Shown here one piece after another: positions 23,303 through 34,867 of a stretch of 64,000 nucleotides of DNA (the stretch's first letter is position 1; every line of letters begins with the position of its first letter). The notes beneath the pieces were generated by a model. The model saw only the letters and a program-made list of their open reading frames with translations. It had not been told where the DNA came from and searched no databases. The position numbers and the translations under genes are program-made. Location of the stretch: NCBI RefSeq assembly GCF_004193775.1, contig NC_041002.1, positions 10,452,485 to 10,516,484 on the forward strand, written 5' to 3'. Source of the stretch: Glycine soja (Eukaryota; Streptophyta; Magnoliopsida; Fabales; Fabaceae).

Positions 23303-23679
23303 ATGTGGGGTTCACAACCAAAATTTTTGTAACCATGATTTTAATTTTTTTTCAAGTTTTCACAAAAACTTACTACATTATCATGCTTAATATTTTAAAA
23401 AATAAATAAATGCATGATTTTAATAAATTATCACAAATTTAACAATAATAATATTTCATTAAATAAGTCAGTCCATTAAATTTAAAAAGCTTTTTGGATC
23501 ATCTAAAGCTAGATCTTTTTAATTAAATAAGTTTAAATAAAAATCTTGACTTAATTAATATTCAAAAAATGTTTTGATCTTATTTATACTAAATTTTACA
23601 CCCTTGTGAGTGTTGTGTGCTCTATTTTTAGTAGATACATACACACAATTGGAACTTGAAGCCAATCAATGGAAATGGC

Positions 23680-23864
23680 CAGTGGCGGGCCTACATGTGA
23701 GTGAGGGTGTGCACTTCCACCCCTCATTTTTTAAAATTCATCAAATTTGTAAATAAAATCTTATATTTTTATATTTTATTTTATCTATATTTATATAAGT
23801 GAACCCACTGATTTTATTTTTTATAATTTGCACACATTGACTTAGGGTCTTGGATCTGCCACTG
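23680..23864. mobile_element. 185-bp hAT-type MITE
   Basis: The ends are CAGTGGCGGGCC and GGATCTGCCACTG, which pair as imperfect terminal inverted repeats. The perfect 8-bp target duplication GAAATGGC flanks it (23672-23679 and 23865-23872). Length, termini and 8-bp duplication fit a non-autonomous hAT element. Confidence 0.88.
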
Positions 23865-23927
23865 GAAATGGCAGTACCTTGCAAGTTGCAAATACAAACA
23901 CATAAATTTTCTCCAAAATAAAGATCA

Positions 23928-25388
23928 TGTAGGATCAAGTGGCCTCAGAATAATTAAGAAGGGGGGGTTGAATTAATTATGAACGTGTCTTGACTAATTA
24001 AAAATTTATCCTTCTTAATGTTACTATATTCAATTAGGCTTTACTTCTAAGTTATAAGAAAGTAAAGAACAGAAACAATAACTTAACCAAAAGTAAAGCG
24101 GAAATAAAAAAGTGTGCAACGGAAAAATAAAGAGTGTAGGGAAGAAGAAAGAAAACACAAGATTTATACTGGTTCGGCCACAACCCATGCCTATGTGCAG
24201 TCCCCAAGCAACCCACGGTTCTTGATATTTCCAATAACCTTGTAAAATCCTTTACAAGCAAAAAGCCACAAAGGATGTACCCTCCCTTGTTCACTTTGAA
24301 CAACCAAGTAGATGTACCCTCTACTCGAAGCAAACCACAAAGGATGTACCCTCCCTTGTGTTCACTATTCAACCAAGAAGCTACCCGCTTCTTACACAGA
24401 ATTCTCAAACGGTTAGTTCTTTGAATTTTTTTGGCAAGAAGGAGAAGGAATGAAGAAAAAGAATAGCACAAGTTTTTGGCCAATGAACTTTTCTTGACAA
24501 AGAAAGTATTGAACAAAAAATCTTAGAAGAATGCTTTGAATGAATGAAAGAAATCTATTTTTAAAATTTGTGCCATAGTCACATATTTATAGTCATTTGA
24601 TGGCTCAAGTTAAAAGTTGTGACTCTTGCTAATTTCTTCAAAACTGGTCACTTTAAAAGTTGTGACTCTTTTGAAAACTAGTCACTTTAAAAGTTGTGAC
24701 TCTCTTGAAAAACTAGTCACTTTAAAAGTTGTGACTCTTAAAAAATCCTTCAGAAACTAGTCACTTTAAGAATTTTGACTTTTGGTAATTTATTTTTCAA
24801 AATAAGTCACTGGTAATCGATTACCATTATAGTGTAATCGATTACACATCAACAGATGTGACTCTTCGTGTTTAAATTTGAAAATCAAAATGTTTAGAAA
24901 CATTGGTAATCGATTACATATATTGTGTAATCGATTACACAAGTTTGAAAATGTTTTATCACAAGTTGTGACTCTTGAAATTTGAATTCTAACATTTTAA
25001 AACATTGGTAATCGATTACATGCTCATGGTATCGATTACTGCTTTGTAAATCAGTTTGAAAAGAATGTTGGCTACTGGTAATCGATTACTGCCTTCTGAT
25101 AATCGATTACTGCCTTCTGATAATCGATTACCAGAAAGTAAAACTCTTGGTAAATGATTTTTCTTTCAAAAAATTCTCTTGAACAAAATTGTGCTATTCA
25201 ATATTTTGAAAAACTCTTTTAATACTTATCTTAATGGTTCTTGCATATCTTGAGTCTTCTCTTGATTCTTTACTTGAATCTTGATTCTTGATTGAACAAC
25301 TCTTTGATTCTTGAAACTTGTTTGACTCTTGATTCTTGACTTGAGTCTTTGGCATCATCAAAATAGGCTTGGAAGCTACGTTTCCACA
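23928..25388 (-). repeat. Element C 3' LTR
   Basis: It is 1461 bp; on the minus strand it begins TGTGGAAACGTAGCTTCC and ends GATCCTACA. It contains about nine TAATCGATTA-type motifs (24811-25134), four GTTGTGACTCTT repeats (24610-24740) and a duplicated CAAAGGATGTACCCTCCCTT block (24270-24360). The incidental ORF at 24052-24516 is not supported as a gene. Confidence 0.82.
24811..25134. repeat. Cluster of TAATCGATTA palindromes
   Basis: Nine near-identical copies occur, mostly in pairs 15-25 bp apart (for example 24816/24835, 24907/24928, 25008/25026, 25077/25101/25122). Each is a 10-bp perfect palindrome usually extended as GGTAATCGATTACC or TGTAATCGATTACA. Confidence 0.85.
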
Positions 25389-25402
25389 ATCTTCCCCTTT
25401 TT
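25389..25402 (-). other. Element C polypurine tract
   Basis: On the minus strand AAAAAGGGGAAGAT directly precedes the LTR start TGTGGAAAC. It primes plus-strand DNA synthesis in LTR elements. Confidence 0.75.
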
Positions 25403-25842
25403 GACGATGACAATCCTGAAATCAAGAGAATGCATGCAAGTTTTGTTCTATCATTCACTCATCTCTTTCTCCCCCTTTCTTTTTGAATTCATGCTTAATT
25501 TTAAAACTTTGAAAATATAATATCTTGATTTCTAAAATACCCATTTTCTCTCCCCCTTTGGCAACATCAAAAAGCCAAAGTGCGTAAAATAAAATCATAC
25601 ATAAATAATTTTAAAGCATAATTTGAATAACACCAAATTTAAATACAAACCACTAGTCATATATCATCAAAATAACCAAGTCTAAGCACAAAACATAAAC
25701 ATCTTAGTGCAAAATAAATAAAAGTATCAAGTTTAGTCATAATTAACTAAGTACCAAATACTTAACACATAACCAATGTTCAGAGAATAATGTCATAAAA
25801 CATAGCCAAATACACGGCTTAAACTTAAAATATAATAATAAT

Positions 25843-26931
25843 CTAAATATATGAAGATGGTGGTGGAAGGTCAAAGCACTGACGAACAAAACTCACATCC
25901 TCCTCAAGCTTGGTGATGCGTGTATCCATTCCTGCAAATCGAGCATCCATTGCATCAAGAATGTTGTGCATAAGAGATGAAGAATCATCTCTCTGAGGAG
26001 GTGGTGATGGAGAGCGGTCTTCTAGGGCCTGTGCGGGATCCTTCTTTACCCAAGAACCACCCCTCTTTTTGCGGTATCCAAACGAGGAGACCACATTTGC
26101 ACCGATAAAGAAAGATCTCTTGACTTTAACAAAGGGCTCAAAGTCAAGAGGGACATTAAAATGATGCAGAAACAAGGTGATCAGATGGGGATATGGAAGT
26201 GGAGCATTTGATCGCAATGCCTTATGCATGCGATATCTAACAAGATGGGCCTATTCGATTTGACGATCAGTTAAGAAAACCCATATAATTATCAAATCTT
26301 CCTCAGAAACCTGTGCAAGGTTGGATGATCTAGGAAGTAGGATGCACACAATCATGTAGTGCATGATGCGGCATTCGAATGCCAATGATCCGGCAAGAAG
26401 CCTTTTGGTCATATCCGCTTGATTGGTGCAAACCAATCAGCAGGCATCAGAAACAGAAAAGTCAAACTTCCAATCATCATCAAGTGTACCTTCAAACGGT
26501 ACACCATCACTAGATAACTGGGTGAGTTCAAAGAAAATGGACTGGTCTATGACCATCTTAATCCCATATACCTCGGAAATCAAGGAATCTTCTTGAATTT
26601 CTAAGTTAGAATAAAAGGCTCTAACTAATTCAGGATAAAAAGGAAATTTCATGGAAATAAATTGGATTAATCCAGAATTTTGAAATGCTTGAAAACAATC
26701 AAACACTTCATCATCAAAGAAAGCTAAGTCTACAAACTTAGGGTCGATAATGGAACGAGAAGAGAAAAGGGAATTGTACCGGATACGTTTTTCTTCCGAG
26801 GAAAACAACGTAGAAGATGATATGGAGGAAGGAATTTGTGTTGTCTATGCTTTGGATGCTCCGTGGCTTCAAGTTCTAGTGACTGAGGATGAAGTCGAAA
26901 CACCCTTTCGCTTCTTCGATGGTTCTGCCAT
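25843..26931 (-). pseudogene. Accessory ORF of copia element C ('putative plant transposon protein' domain), four stops
   Basis: A single frame of 363 codons runs from ATG at 26931-26929 to 25843. It holds four premature stops: two within the first 40 codons, one after SVSDAC at 26437, one after DRQIE at 26251. The N-terminus is Lys/Arg then Ser/Thr-rich (MAEPSKKRKG). The globular part has FVDLAFFDDEVF, IKMVIDQSIFFELTQLSS, LAFECRIMHYMIVCILLPRS and PLPYPHLITLFLHHFNVP, ending in a coiled-coil-like segment (AMDARFAGMDTRITKLEEDV). I associate this with the plant domain named putative plant transposon protein. Biochemical role unknown; it sits where Sireviruses carry extra ORFs. Confidence 0.68.
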
Positions 26932-27726
26932 TTGAGGGATTTTTTGGAAGTTTTGATCGGTGGAGATGAAAGAAAATGAAAAATGATGAATTTTGGGCTT
27001 TGTGGGACATGATTTGGTCAAGAATTGAAGGAGAAATCGAGTTCTGAAGTTTAGGGATTTTAGGGTCGCGTTGCTGCAGAAATCGCGTCTTAGCAGTTTC
27101 TGAAAATTTTGAATTTATTGGCAGAGACACTCTGTAATCGATTACAGGAATGTTGTAATCGATTACACTTAGCCTAATTGCCTGTAATCGATTACATGTG
27201 AAGGTAATTGATTACCAGACACTATTTCCTAAGACTAAGTGCTAATTGACTATCAACACTTACCAAGATGAATTTTTGTTAACATAGAAGGTTTTATCAT
27301 ATCAAAATAATTTTATATGAAATAAAATATAATAATTTTGAAAAGCATAAAAAAAATATTTTGAACAATCAATCAAGTAATCCAAACACATCAAACAAGA
27401 ATTATACAAGGATTGAAGGATATAGAACACAACCATCATCAAGCATTCAGATTTGTTAAAGGTAATTTAAAACATGGAAAGTTTAAAGAAAACAATCAAT
27501 CATTTTAAAAGCAATCCCAAACCAATAAAAAAACATGTTAGTCATCATGTTAACAATTTAATTCAAAATTAATGAACTGAACCACTTAATTGAGTAATTG
27601 GATAAGATAATACCTTTTTCGTGATTGGAATGTTTGATCTTCATCATCGGAATGAAATGGAAATTAGATTGCCATCTTGATTTTAATCCATTTGAGTGAT
27701 GTCCTCTTCACTCTCATAGTCTTTTG
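26932..27726. other. Element C internal non-coding region
   Basis: Contains another cluster of four TAATCGATTA/TAATTGATTA motifs (27133-27220) just upstream of the accessory ORF. No coding sequence recognised; protease, integrase and RT would normally map in this interval. Confidence 0.55.
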
Positions 27727-28072
27727 TTAAAAGATTGATTTCTTCCTTTTCAGATACTTCTGATGAATAATTATCATCCCAAGCGATGTAAGCCTTCTTG
27801 GTCCTTCTTTCTTAATGGCTTTTCTTATCACTCTTCTCAGGCCATTGCTCGTTTGAGGGACAATTTGCGTTGATGTGACCAAGTTGGTTTCACTTGTAGC
27901 ATCTAAGAGTTGGAGAGCCTGCTTGGAATCTTTTTCCATGGTTGAAATTTTGACGCCTCTCGATTCTTCTATTCTTGACAAATTTGTGAAACTTCTTCAC
28001 AAAGAGTGAGAAGTCTTCTTCATCTTTTGATTCTTCATCTTCATTTTCCTCTTGCATTTATGAGGAGGCCTT
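27727..28072 (-). pseudogene. Element C gag C-terminal fragment with broken CCHC knuckle
   Basis: Read on the minus strand: acidic EENEDEESKDEEDFSLFVKK, then a basic stretch, then a knuckle CYK-stop-NQLGHINANC in which the second Cys codon is TGA (near 27890). The following part (KAIKKEGPRRLTSLG) matches the segment after the knuckle only loosely. The LFVKKF block is also seen in copia B gag (FSFFVKRFSKFLRNK near 38735), supporting the assignment. Confidence 0.65.
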
Positions 28073-28226
28073 TAGTAAAGCAGAAATAAAAAACAATAAC
28101 TTAACCAAAAGTAAAGCAGAAATAAAAAAGTGCACAGCAGAAAAATAAAGAGTGCAGAGAAGAAGAAAGCAAACACAAGATTTATACTGGTTCGGCCACA
28201 ACCCGTGCCTACGTCCAGTCCCCAAG
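28073..28226 (-). repeat. Element C 5' LTR fragment
   Basis: Matches 24062-24211 of the 3' LTR (AACAATAACTTAACC, ACTGGTTCGGCCACAACCC, CAGTCCCCAAG) and stops where element F begins. Confidence 0.8.
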
Positions 28227-29979
28227 TGTCATACCCTAATTTCGTCTGGGGACCTTTGTTTGTCGGCATGCGACCTTCGTTTGACCACCTTAAAATGTTT
28301 AACACCCATCGTTGTGAAATCCGTAAAGTCTTGAGATGTTTCGAGAAGAAACCGGTCAAAAACACGAAAAGGGGAGTATATTTAGCAAAGTAGGGTGTGT
28401 GTAAATAAACTGTTACACTCTAATTTCATCCGAGGACCATTGTTGATCTCTTTGGAAGGCTTAACACTCACCACGGTGGAATCCGTAAAGTTTTGTGAGA
28501 TTTCGGAAAGAAAACGGCCAAAAACACAAAAATGGGGGGTGAACTTATCAAGTAGGGGTGTAAATAGCAATTTGAATCTAGGTCCTTCTGGAACATTTTG
28601 GAAGTTAGGTTGCTTAAGGAGGAAGCAACTGGGCGACAAGCTCCTCCACATTGTTAAAAAATGGTTTCCAGGGCTTCCGTGGCTTTTGTAATGCTTTCGT
28701 AAAATTTCCAAAAACCTTGGGTTGTTATTTCACTTAACATTGGTGAAAGGGAAGAGAAAAAAAGATGAAAATCAAATCTAAAACACTTCCGTAAGGCTAA
28801 CGTAACTTTTTCGTAAAGTACGAAAAGGGAGGTGAACTTAGTAATTGGGGTGCGCTTAGAAATCTTCCTCAAGAAGCCTCTGGGTGGCAAGCACCTCCCT
28901 TTTTCCCTATAAATAGGGGAGGGGGGGCTGTTTCAAAAAATTCTGGACCCCTTGGCTATGCATTTCGGCTGTTTTGGGTGAAAAAATGTGTTTCGTGAAG
29001 AAAATCCAAGCTGAGGTGCTTCCGTAACGCTTCTGTAAGCGATTATGTAGAAATTCTTCATCGTTGTTCATTGTTCTTCGTTCGTTCTTCGTCGTTCTTC
29101 AGTCTTCAACCGGTAAGTTCCCAAAATCAAGTCTTTCAATTCATTCTATGCACCCTTAGTGGTCCCTACTTGTTTTGTGTACTTTCACTTTAATTTCGCT
29201 TACTTTCAGTTTTCTTTTCTTCTGCTTTAACGAGCTTTTAATCGTTTATTTAAGCTGTTTTCTCACCTAATAAATGATAAAATGAATTTCAATCGATCAT
29301 TTGTGTTGTAATCTCGTTTAATCATTGTTAAAACAAAATCTAACCGATTGTTCACTCTGTAACCTCGGTTAAACTAAAAAAAGCTAAATAATAATAAAAT
29401 AATCAAAATATCTTGAAAAAAAATAATAAAATAATAAAAAAAAAATCAATCGAATGTTTTTCTTTGAAAGTTTCCTTGAATTAATTGACTAATAATCAAA
29501 GTGAAACCAAGGCTAAAATCAACTCACAAATCAAGCTTTGTCCGCAAAAATCACTAAAAACCATTGAAAGGTCCAACGCCTTAAACGGTCCCCTTTGCTT
29601 TTATCGGTTAACATGGACCGTTCAAAAGCATAAAATCAACATGTAACTTTACCACTTTTGCAACTACATAGGTCTGATTTCCTCATTGCAATTGAGGATA
29701 CGTAGGAGCAAAAGCCTCGCTTTTGTCGACCACCCCAAGAGATCGTTAATGGTCCAATGCCTTAACGTTTCTCTCTTTTCAAAAACAAGAGATTGTTAAT
29801 GGTCCAACACCTTAACGTTTCTCTCCTTTCAAAATCAAAAGATCATTTAATGGTCCAACGCCTTAAATGACCTTTGTTCGGTTAAAATTGATCTTGCGGA
29901 AAAAGATCAAAACAACTTAACCAACGTCGACCTCCCGTGATCCCCGCGTCGACCTCCCGCCGAAGGGTAGGTTGCGACA
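28227..29979 (+). repeat. Element F 5' LTR (Ogre-like family), with duplicated 5' end
   Basis: It is 1753 bp, TGTCATACCC to GGTTGCGACA. The first ~170 bp recur directly at about 28411-28560 (TAATTTCGTCTGGGGACC versus TAATTTCATCCGAGGACC, GTGAAATCCGTAAAGT versus GTGGAATCCGTAAAGT). CCCTATAAATAGGGG at about 28905 is a good TATA promoter candidate. Later it has repeated GGTCCAACGCCTTAA motifs (29570-29870). Confidence 0.85.
28906..28918 (+). promoter_or_regulatory. TATA box candidate in LTR F
   Basis: CCTATAAATAGGG lies about 1.07 kb before the LTR end. It is the only strong TATA match seen in this LTR and would mark the U3/R region. Confidence 0.5.
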
Positions 29980-29980
29980 G

Positions 29981-29999
29981 TTGGCGACTCCACTGGAGA
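29981..29999 (+). other. Element F primer-binding site (tRNA-Arg type)
   Basis: TTGGCGACTCCACTGGAGA lies one base after the LTR end. Legume Ogre elements are known to use tRNA-Arg; this sequence has the TGGCGACTCC core I associate with that primer. tRNA identity is recalled, not computed. Confidence 0.65.
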
Positions 30000-31580
30000 C
30001 TGTTTTTAGAGAGTTAGGCCTTCTAATCTTGTGCAATATCATGACTTCCTCTTTTGTCGGTTCCCTTTTGTTTCTCTTACGTTCTTGTATATAACTCTTT
30101 GATGCTTTTAGTGTGTTTTTGAAATGTATGCATGAGATAGATATTTATTCATTTGATGCACACAAACACCAACACTATTTGTACACATGGTGAGTTGAAA
30201 AGGGGCCCTATACCCGGGTCCATGGGAACATAAGGAGTGGAGGTGAATCTATGGTCATGCTGGGTCTCCGACTTGCTTGATAACAGTGAACCCTCATCTA
30301 GAGTTTTTCTCTTTGATAACATATTGTTGATGGTAGTCCCTACTACCGCAATATGTTTTTTACGAAGGGGATGATACCTCTAGAAACCATCAAGAGAGAT
30401 ATGACCACCTTGGGAATTATCACTAGAAGCCTTTTAGTTCCTCCTGTTTAGGTCCCTAAAATAGGGGCATGAAGCGAACACGCTGCGTGCCTTTTAAACA
30501 CTGCTATGCATATAACCTGAATGTCATGTACGCCTTTGCTGTATGATTATCTGAGGATATTGCCATGCTATGTACATCCCCCTGTTGTGCTTTTGCGCAT
30601 CTGCATCATGTCGTCATGCATGCATTGTATGTTGGTCTCGTCTTTTGTCATGGGAAGCTGGAAGGCCCATATCACCTTCTTAACTGCACACATGGGGCAC
30701 TGCGCCCCCGAATGCGCAAGTAAGAAGAGAGGATTTTTTGGGCTCTTGTGTCCGTAAATGCATTCATATCATGCATCGCATAAGCATCCCTCCATGGCAT
30801 CGTAATGGACGTATCGTTCCTGCATTTGTCACTTATCATTTCATGCATTGCATTTTGCATAAGTCATTTCATCACCATGCATCTGCATCTACCATGCTTT
30901 TTGCATACCATTTATTTTCATGTTTACTCATGCATGATCCTTGCATTTTCCTCTGCAAAACAAAAACAAAAAAAGGAAGCATGAAAATTCGCATTGCATT
31001 CTTAGTTTCATGTGTTAGGTACCATGAGCCAACCATGTTGGGATCATAAACGTATTTCCAAAAAAAAGAAAAAAAAACAAAACAAAATGATTGAGCATGG
31101 TACCTAATGCGTGATTAACTAGGAAATGATGTTTCTTCGGGCATCTCAATCTCATAATTACATTTTCCATGCATAACATACGTATTCCCGAGTCTTTCAT
31201 CTCTATGAAATCTTGTCGAAGTATTGGCGATCAAAATTGTCATTCCTTGGGTTATGGGGTTGAACCAAGCTCATGCTTTTATGAAAAGGTTCATCAAGTC
31301 AAGTTGAAGTATGGAAGTAACCACCATGCAAAAATTGGGGCAAAAGATGGAACGAGTTACATCGCTACTTCGTCTACTGCCAAACACATTTAGGACTGTT
31401 GATGTCGTTGTTACTTCCAGTTTCACCTTGATAAAGATGTCATGAACCATGTTGAAAATCTAAATTGATTCAACCCCATGTCCTGCGTAAAAATTCGCAA
31501 TACTTCAACTGTGCATCATTCGCATACATCCATGCTTTTCATTGGTTGCATTGCTCATTGCATTCTTTCCTTGAAAAAAA
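30000..31580 (+). other. Element F leader
   Basis: Non-coding, rich in GCATG/CATGCAT motifs (30600-31000). No gene recognised. Confidence 0.5.
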
Positions 31581-32829
31581 ATGAACTTAATCACTGTTAT
31601 CAAAAGGAAAGAACACGCTTTACGGTGCCCTTACCGAACCCGTGCTAGAGCTAGAGTAATGGGTGAAGTAGAGGAGGTGCAAAAGCAAATGAAGGCCAAC
31701 ATGGAGGCCATGAAAGAGCAAATGGCCACAATGATGGAGGCCATGATGAGCATGAAGAAGATAATGGAAGCCAATGCGGTTGCAGTTGCCGATACCAACG
31801 TTGTTGCTAAGGTGAACCCGATGCCCCCATCTGGCCTCAACCAAATGAATCATCCAACCTCAGATATGGTAGGCGAAGATTTGGGAAGTACGGGCGGCCC
31901 CTACTATGTGCAAATTCAAAACAAGCACGCCTTCCCACCATATGGCTTGCCTCCCAACTATACACCACCCAATACGGCGTACACTCCCAGTGAGAATGTT
32001 AATAACTCCACTTCCATACTCATTGAGAGTCGAAAACCCCAAACTGATCATGCACATGTCTCTCAAACCATGGTAGAGACACATGAAATTCCCCACCACA
32101 ATCTAGCCGACTTCGAGCCTTACCTCGGATATGCCACTGAAGGGCAAGCAGTTAGTGGTATACCCCTGCAAAACACTTTGGAGGGACCTCAGTATCACCC
32201 ACAACCACACCCCTTGCATTCCACAGTGGGTAAAAACCCTCATGCTATGGCAGAAATGGGAAAGTTGGATCATCTAGAGGAAAGACTTAGGGCCATTAAA
32301 GGAGGCGAAGATTATGCCTTTGCTAACCTAAAAGAGTTGTTCCTAGTACCCAATATCATCACCCCTCTCAAGTTCAAGGTGCCGGACTTTGACAAGTATA
32401 AGGGGACTACTTGCCCCAAGAACCATCTAAAGATGTATTGTCGGAAGATGGGGGCATACGCAAAAGATGAGGAACTGCTGATACATTTCTTCCAAGAAAG
32501 TCTTACTGGGGCAGCTGTTACTTGCTACGCTAACTTGGAACCTTCCCGAATCCATTCTTGGAAGGACCTAAGCCTTCGTTAGGCAATATCAGTACAATTT
32601 TGATATGGCTCCAGATAGGATGCAACTACAGAACATGTGCAAAAAAGGGCACGAATCTTTCAAAGAATACTCCCAAAGGTGGAGAGACTTGGCAGCTCAA
32701 GTGGCACCCCCAATGACGGAAAGGGAGATAATAACCGTGATAGTAGACACATTACCAGTGTTCTACTATGAAAAGATGGTGGGCTACACACCTTCAAGCT
32801 TTGCTGATTTAGTTTTCGCTGATGAAAGG
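31581..32829 (+). pseudogene. Element F gag, frameshifted and truncated
   Basis: Capsid-forming gag of an Ogre-like element. The open frame 31581-32582 begins with a coiled-coil-like Met/Glu-rich helix (EVQKQMKANMEAMKEQMATM), then a Pro/Gln-rich linker (PYGLPPNYTPPNTAYTP) and the gag core (MGKLDHLEERLRAIKGG, LKFKVPDFDKYKGTTCPKNH, FFQESLTGAAVTCYANLE). Near 32575 the frame shifts. The continuation (RMQLQNMCKKGHESFKEYSQRWRDLAAQV) runs to 32829 and ends at LTR I. The true start may be the Met at 31661 (MGEVEEV). The CCHC knuckle and everything downstream are missing. Confidence 0.8.
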
Positions 32830-33799
32830 TGAGATTGATAATTTCAATTTTTTTTTTTATAAAAAGAACTCCCTTAATTTTTGCTTATGAAAATAGATGT
32901 GATTTTGTTACAACATAAATTCATCCAACAACACGCCATTACTTAAGTGAATATGCATAATTACATAGAAACAATAATTCGGTACATGTCATACACATAA
33001 CGAAAATTAAATATGTTCATATATATAATTAAAATTCCAGTTTTACATCTTTAACTCAACAAAATAAAACTTAAAAACCAACTACGGAGGAGTTGATTAC
33101 AAAACACAACTGCCTCCCAAAATAACGCCAACGTCATCACATCTGCTCGACGGCTCCTCACCAGAATCTTACTCCCTACACCCTGCCACTGTCATTCTGC
33201 TCCCACGAACAAGGTTCGTGATCATCACAGGTATCAACCACACGATACAAAATTGCAAGGGTGAGTTTATTATAAAAGAACCAATACCAATTCCAAATAA
33301 CCACAATTAGCAAGGAACATAGGCAAACATGATGAGCATACACACCAATCATTATTCAATACTCATATCCAACAAATATTCATCATCCATCCATGGACCC
33401 AATCAAGACTGCACAGAATGATGCATCCACCTGACTCAACACTCAGATGCAATGTGGTACGTACCAACAACAACCAAACCTCAGGAAATAGCCTAAGCGT
33501 GTCCACACGACACTCTCACTTAGGGAACTGTGCTGAGTTTGTCGAGACCACCCAGTTGTGCACGTAACAGCCCCCCTCCCATAGGTGATCAGCCTGGGAG
33601 CCCAAAAGTGTTCCCTACCAGGTGACAGCCCCCTAGTACAAAGTACACTTGGCCACAGTTACTCTATTTCCTGTGTCGTATGAGCTATGATCACAGCCAA
33701 AAGTAAGTGCCAAAGACCATGGACCAATTAAAGCGCCTAAGCATCCCCTCATAAATGCTTAGATTCTCTAACCATGCTAGTTACCCACGTCTGGGCCAT

Positions 33800-34010
33800 C
33801 CGACAAGGTCAGTGCACTCTACCCCCCATGACATACACTTCATACGGCGTATGATCATGGCCAAAAGCTAGTGCCAAAGACCCTAGAAGGTCAGTGCACA
33901 GTGCCCCCCACGATCATACACAACATCCAACGTATGAACGTGGCCAAAAGCTAGTGCCAAAGACCCTGAAAGGTCAGTGCACAGTGCCCCCCACGAACAT
34001 ACACAACATG
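33800..34010. repeat. About 82-bp tandem repeat in LTR I
   Basis: Units start at GGTCAGTGCAC (33807, 33889, 33972). They share CCCCCCA(C/T)GA, ATACACAACAT and GTGGCCAAAAGCTAGTGCCAAAGACC. Confidence 0.8.
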
Positions 34011-34867
34011 TACATGCCAATGCATTTCCAACATCAACCAACAAATCGTATTTCCATGTCATTCACAACATGAATATCATCTCATCTCAATGACGTTATC
34101 AACAACAACAACAACCTCATTTCATATTCACATATTCATCAATAATAACAATTCATGTTGACATGGTCTTTATTAACAACATCATCTCAAATAAATATCA
34201 TCATAATTATCATTATCATCACATATCAATTAAAATCCTCAATAGCAACATCAACAACAATTCAAACAAACACAACAATATCATTTCCACACGCACGGTC
34301 TTCAAACAACACATTTCAAACAACCAAAACAATATCATTCATCACAATACATATATATATCTCATCCCATTAGTTAAAACGTAATTTTCTTTGAAGAAAA
34401 ATCAGCATGCAACAGGGACAGGCAGATATCCTCATAGCTAGGTTCCCTGGCCCTAACTATGTTGTTAAAACGGTAAATTTTATAATAAACTCTCCTTACC
34501 TATCGTGAGCTACCCCGCGGATTCCTCGTCGCGTCACTTGAAGATTCCTTTTTGTCCTTGCTCGTCGATTCCACACAAGCCCCTCGAAAGAAAACGAAGG
34601 GTCATATTAGGGTTTTCGTTCTCTATCGGAACTGCAAGCCAAGTTGGAAGATTCTGCTTCGGTTGAAGGGTTCCTCTCGGTGTGGGTTTTCAATGGAGAA
34701 AAATGATGGTTTGTGGTGGCTAATGGTGGCTGTGGGTGATGGAGAAAGTTCTTGGAACTTTAGAAATGGCTTTGGAAGAAAGAAAGAAGAAGAAATGACG
34801 TTTTTACTAAGCTACACGAAAGCAAAGGCTGAAATGCTTAAATAAGAGATGCTCTCGGGAACGGAAG

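Larger units (their letters stand above)
23928..28226 (-). mobile_element. Element C: Ty1/copia (Sirevirus-like) remnant lacking pol
   Basis: On the minus strand: a fragment of 5' LTR (about 28073-28226, cut by element F), a gag knuckle fragment (27727-28072), no protease, integrase or RT, an accessory ORF (25843-26931), a polypurine tract and a complete 3' LTR. The gag fragment and accessory ORF are separated by only about 0.8 kb of non-coding sequence, so about one pol length has been lost. Sirevirus-like is inferred from the accessory ORF downstream of the pol position. Confidence 0.72.
28227..32829 (+). mobile_element. Element F: Ogre-like Ty3 element, 5' LTR, leader and gag only
   Basis: 5' LTR 28227-29979, a PBS of the tRNA-Arg type used by Ogre elements, a 1.6-kb leader and a gag ORF that stops at LTR I (32830). 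Protease, RT, integrase and 3' LTR are missing. The LTR family is the same as G (8806-14167) and K (58920-59306). Confidence 0.8.

Noticed and set aside
24052..24516. 154-codon minus-strand frame
   Set aside because: Inside LTR C; composition follows direct repeats and low-complexity sequence.
31620..31853. Minus-strand His/Leu-rich frame
   Set aside because: Antisense shadow of the Met/Glu-rich gag helix of element F.
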